Positions 63,943-64,000 of a stretch of 64,000 nucleotides of DNA are shown here, piece after piece. Origin of the DNA: Mansonella perstans (Eukaryota > Nematoda > Chromadorea > Rhabditida > Onchocercidae); NCBI GenBank assembly GCA_037074765.1, contig JBAMDO010000147.1:62001-126000 (forward strand). The letters are read 5' to 3'. Both the position numbers and the translations under genes were made by a program. Position 1 is the stretch's first letter; the number at the start of each line of letters is the position of its first letter. Under the pieces are notes generated by a model. The model ran no database searches. It had not been told where the DNA came from and saw only the letters and a program-made list of their open reading frames with translations.

Positions 63943-64000
63943 GAAGTGGTGGAGATCATGAGAGAGAGCGAACGGTATCGGTGAGGTAGAAGGGCGGACA

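Larger units (their letters stand above)
62873..64000. other. Repeat-rich right end
   Basis: Contains tandem repeats at 62972-63190, 63622-63745 and 63868-63942. A short GC-richer stretch with nested palindromes (CACGTG, TACGTA, GCACGTGT) lies at about 63390-63460; it may be the NCBP2AS2-like promoter. No further coding exon identified; the missing first exon of that gene should lie here. Confidence 0.45.

Overview
The window is nuclear DNA from an animal, almost certainly a nematode and most likely a filarial/spirurid one (inference). It is AT-rich. Its genes are split into many short exons. Nearly every acceptor reads TTTCAG or TTTTAG. All recognisable proteins are conserved metazoan families, and tandem repeats and microsatellites are plentiful. 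There is no bacterial operon structure, CRISPR array, rRNA or convincing tRNA.

Layout. (1) 97-26256 (+): about 40 exons of a neurobeachin/LRBA orthologue (SEL-2 type). The N-terminus lies left of the window and the C-terminus is complete. Its 9.7-kb intron 10774-20437 interrupts the PH domain and carries a complete four-exon mab-21 gene on the opposite strand (15389-11592). (2) 26257-29089: the gap between two converging genes, holding a 1-kb array of a 39-bp repeat. (3) 39006-29090 (-): a complete rabconnectin-3 beta/WDR7 orthologue of about 25 exons. One of its introns contains a decayed mitochondrial nad4 copy (NUMT). (4) 39818-41146 (+): prefoldin subunit 5, divergent from WDR7. (5) 41552-44452 (+): exosome subunit RRP45/EXOSC9, 405 bp downstream on the same strand. 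(6) 47779-45558 (-): a DHHC palmitoyltransferase. (7) 47780-55783: about 8 kb of repeat-rich DNA with no gene I can support. (8) 55784-61271 (+): a Goliath/RNF130-like membrane RING-H2 E3 ligase. (9) 62872-62315 (-): the 3' exons of a small NCBP2AS2-like protein, followed by tandem repeats to the window end.

How the genes relate. Neurobeachin (membrane trafficking, BEACH scaffold), rabconnectin-3 beta (V-ATPase/synaptic vesicle acidification), the palmitoyltransferase and the membrane E3 ligase all act in endomembrane traffic, but I see no evidence that they are co-regulated. The most striking arrangement is mab-21 inside the neurobeachin intron in antisense. Vertebrates show the same host-guest pairing (MAB21L1 in NBEA, MAB21L2 in LRBA), so this looks like a very old nested pair kept in a nematode.

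Exon boundaries were read by eye from splice consensus, reading-frame continuity and family similarity. Summed exon lengths are divisible by three for mab-21 (364 aa), prefoldin 5 (161 aa), RRP45 (407 aa), the DHHC enzyme (310 aa) and the RING protein (537 aa), which supports those models. No database search was run.
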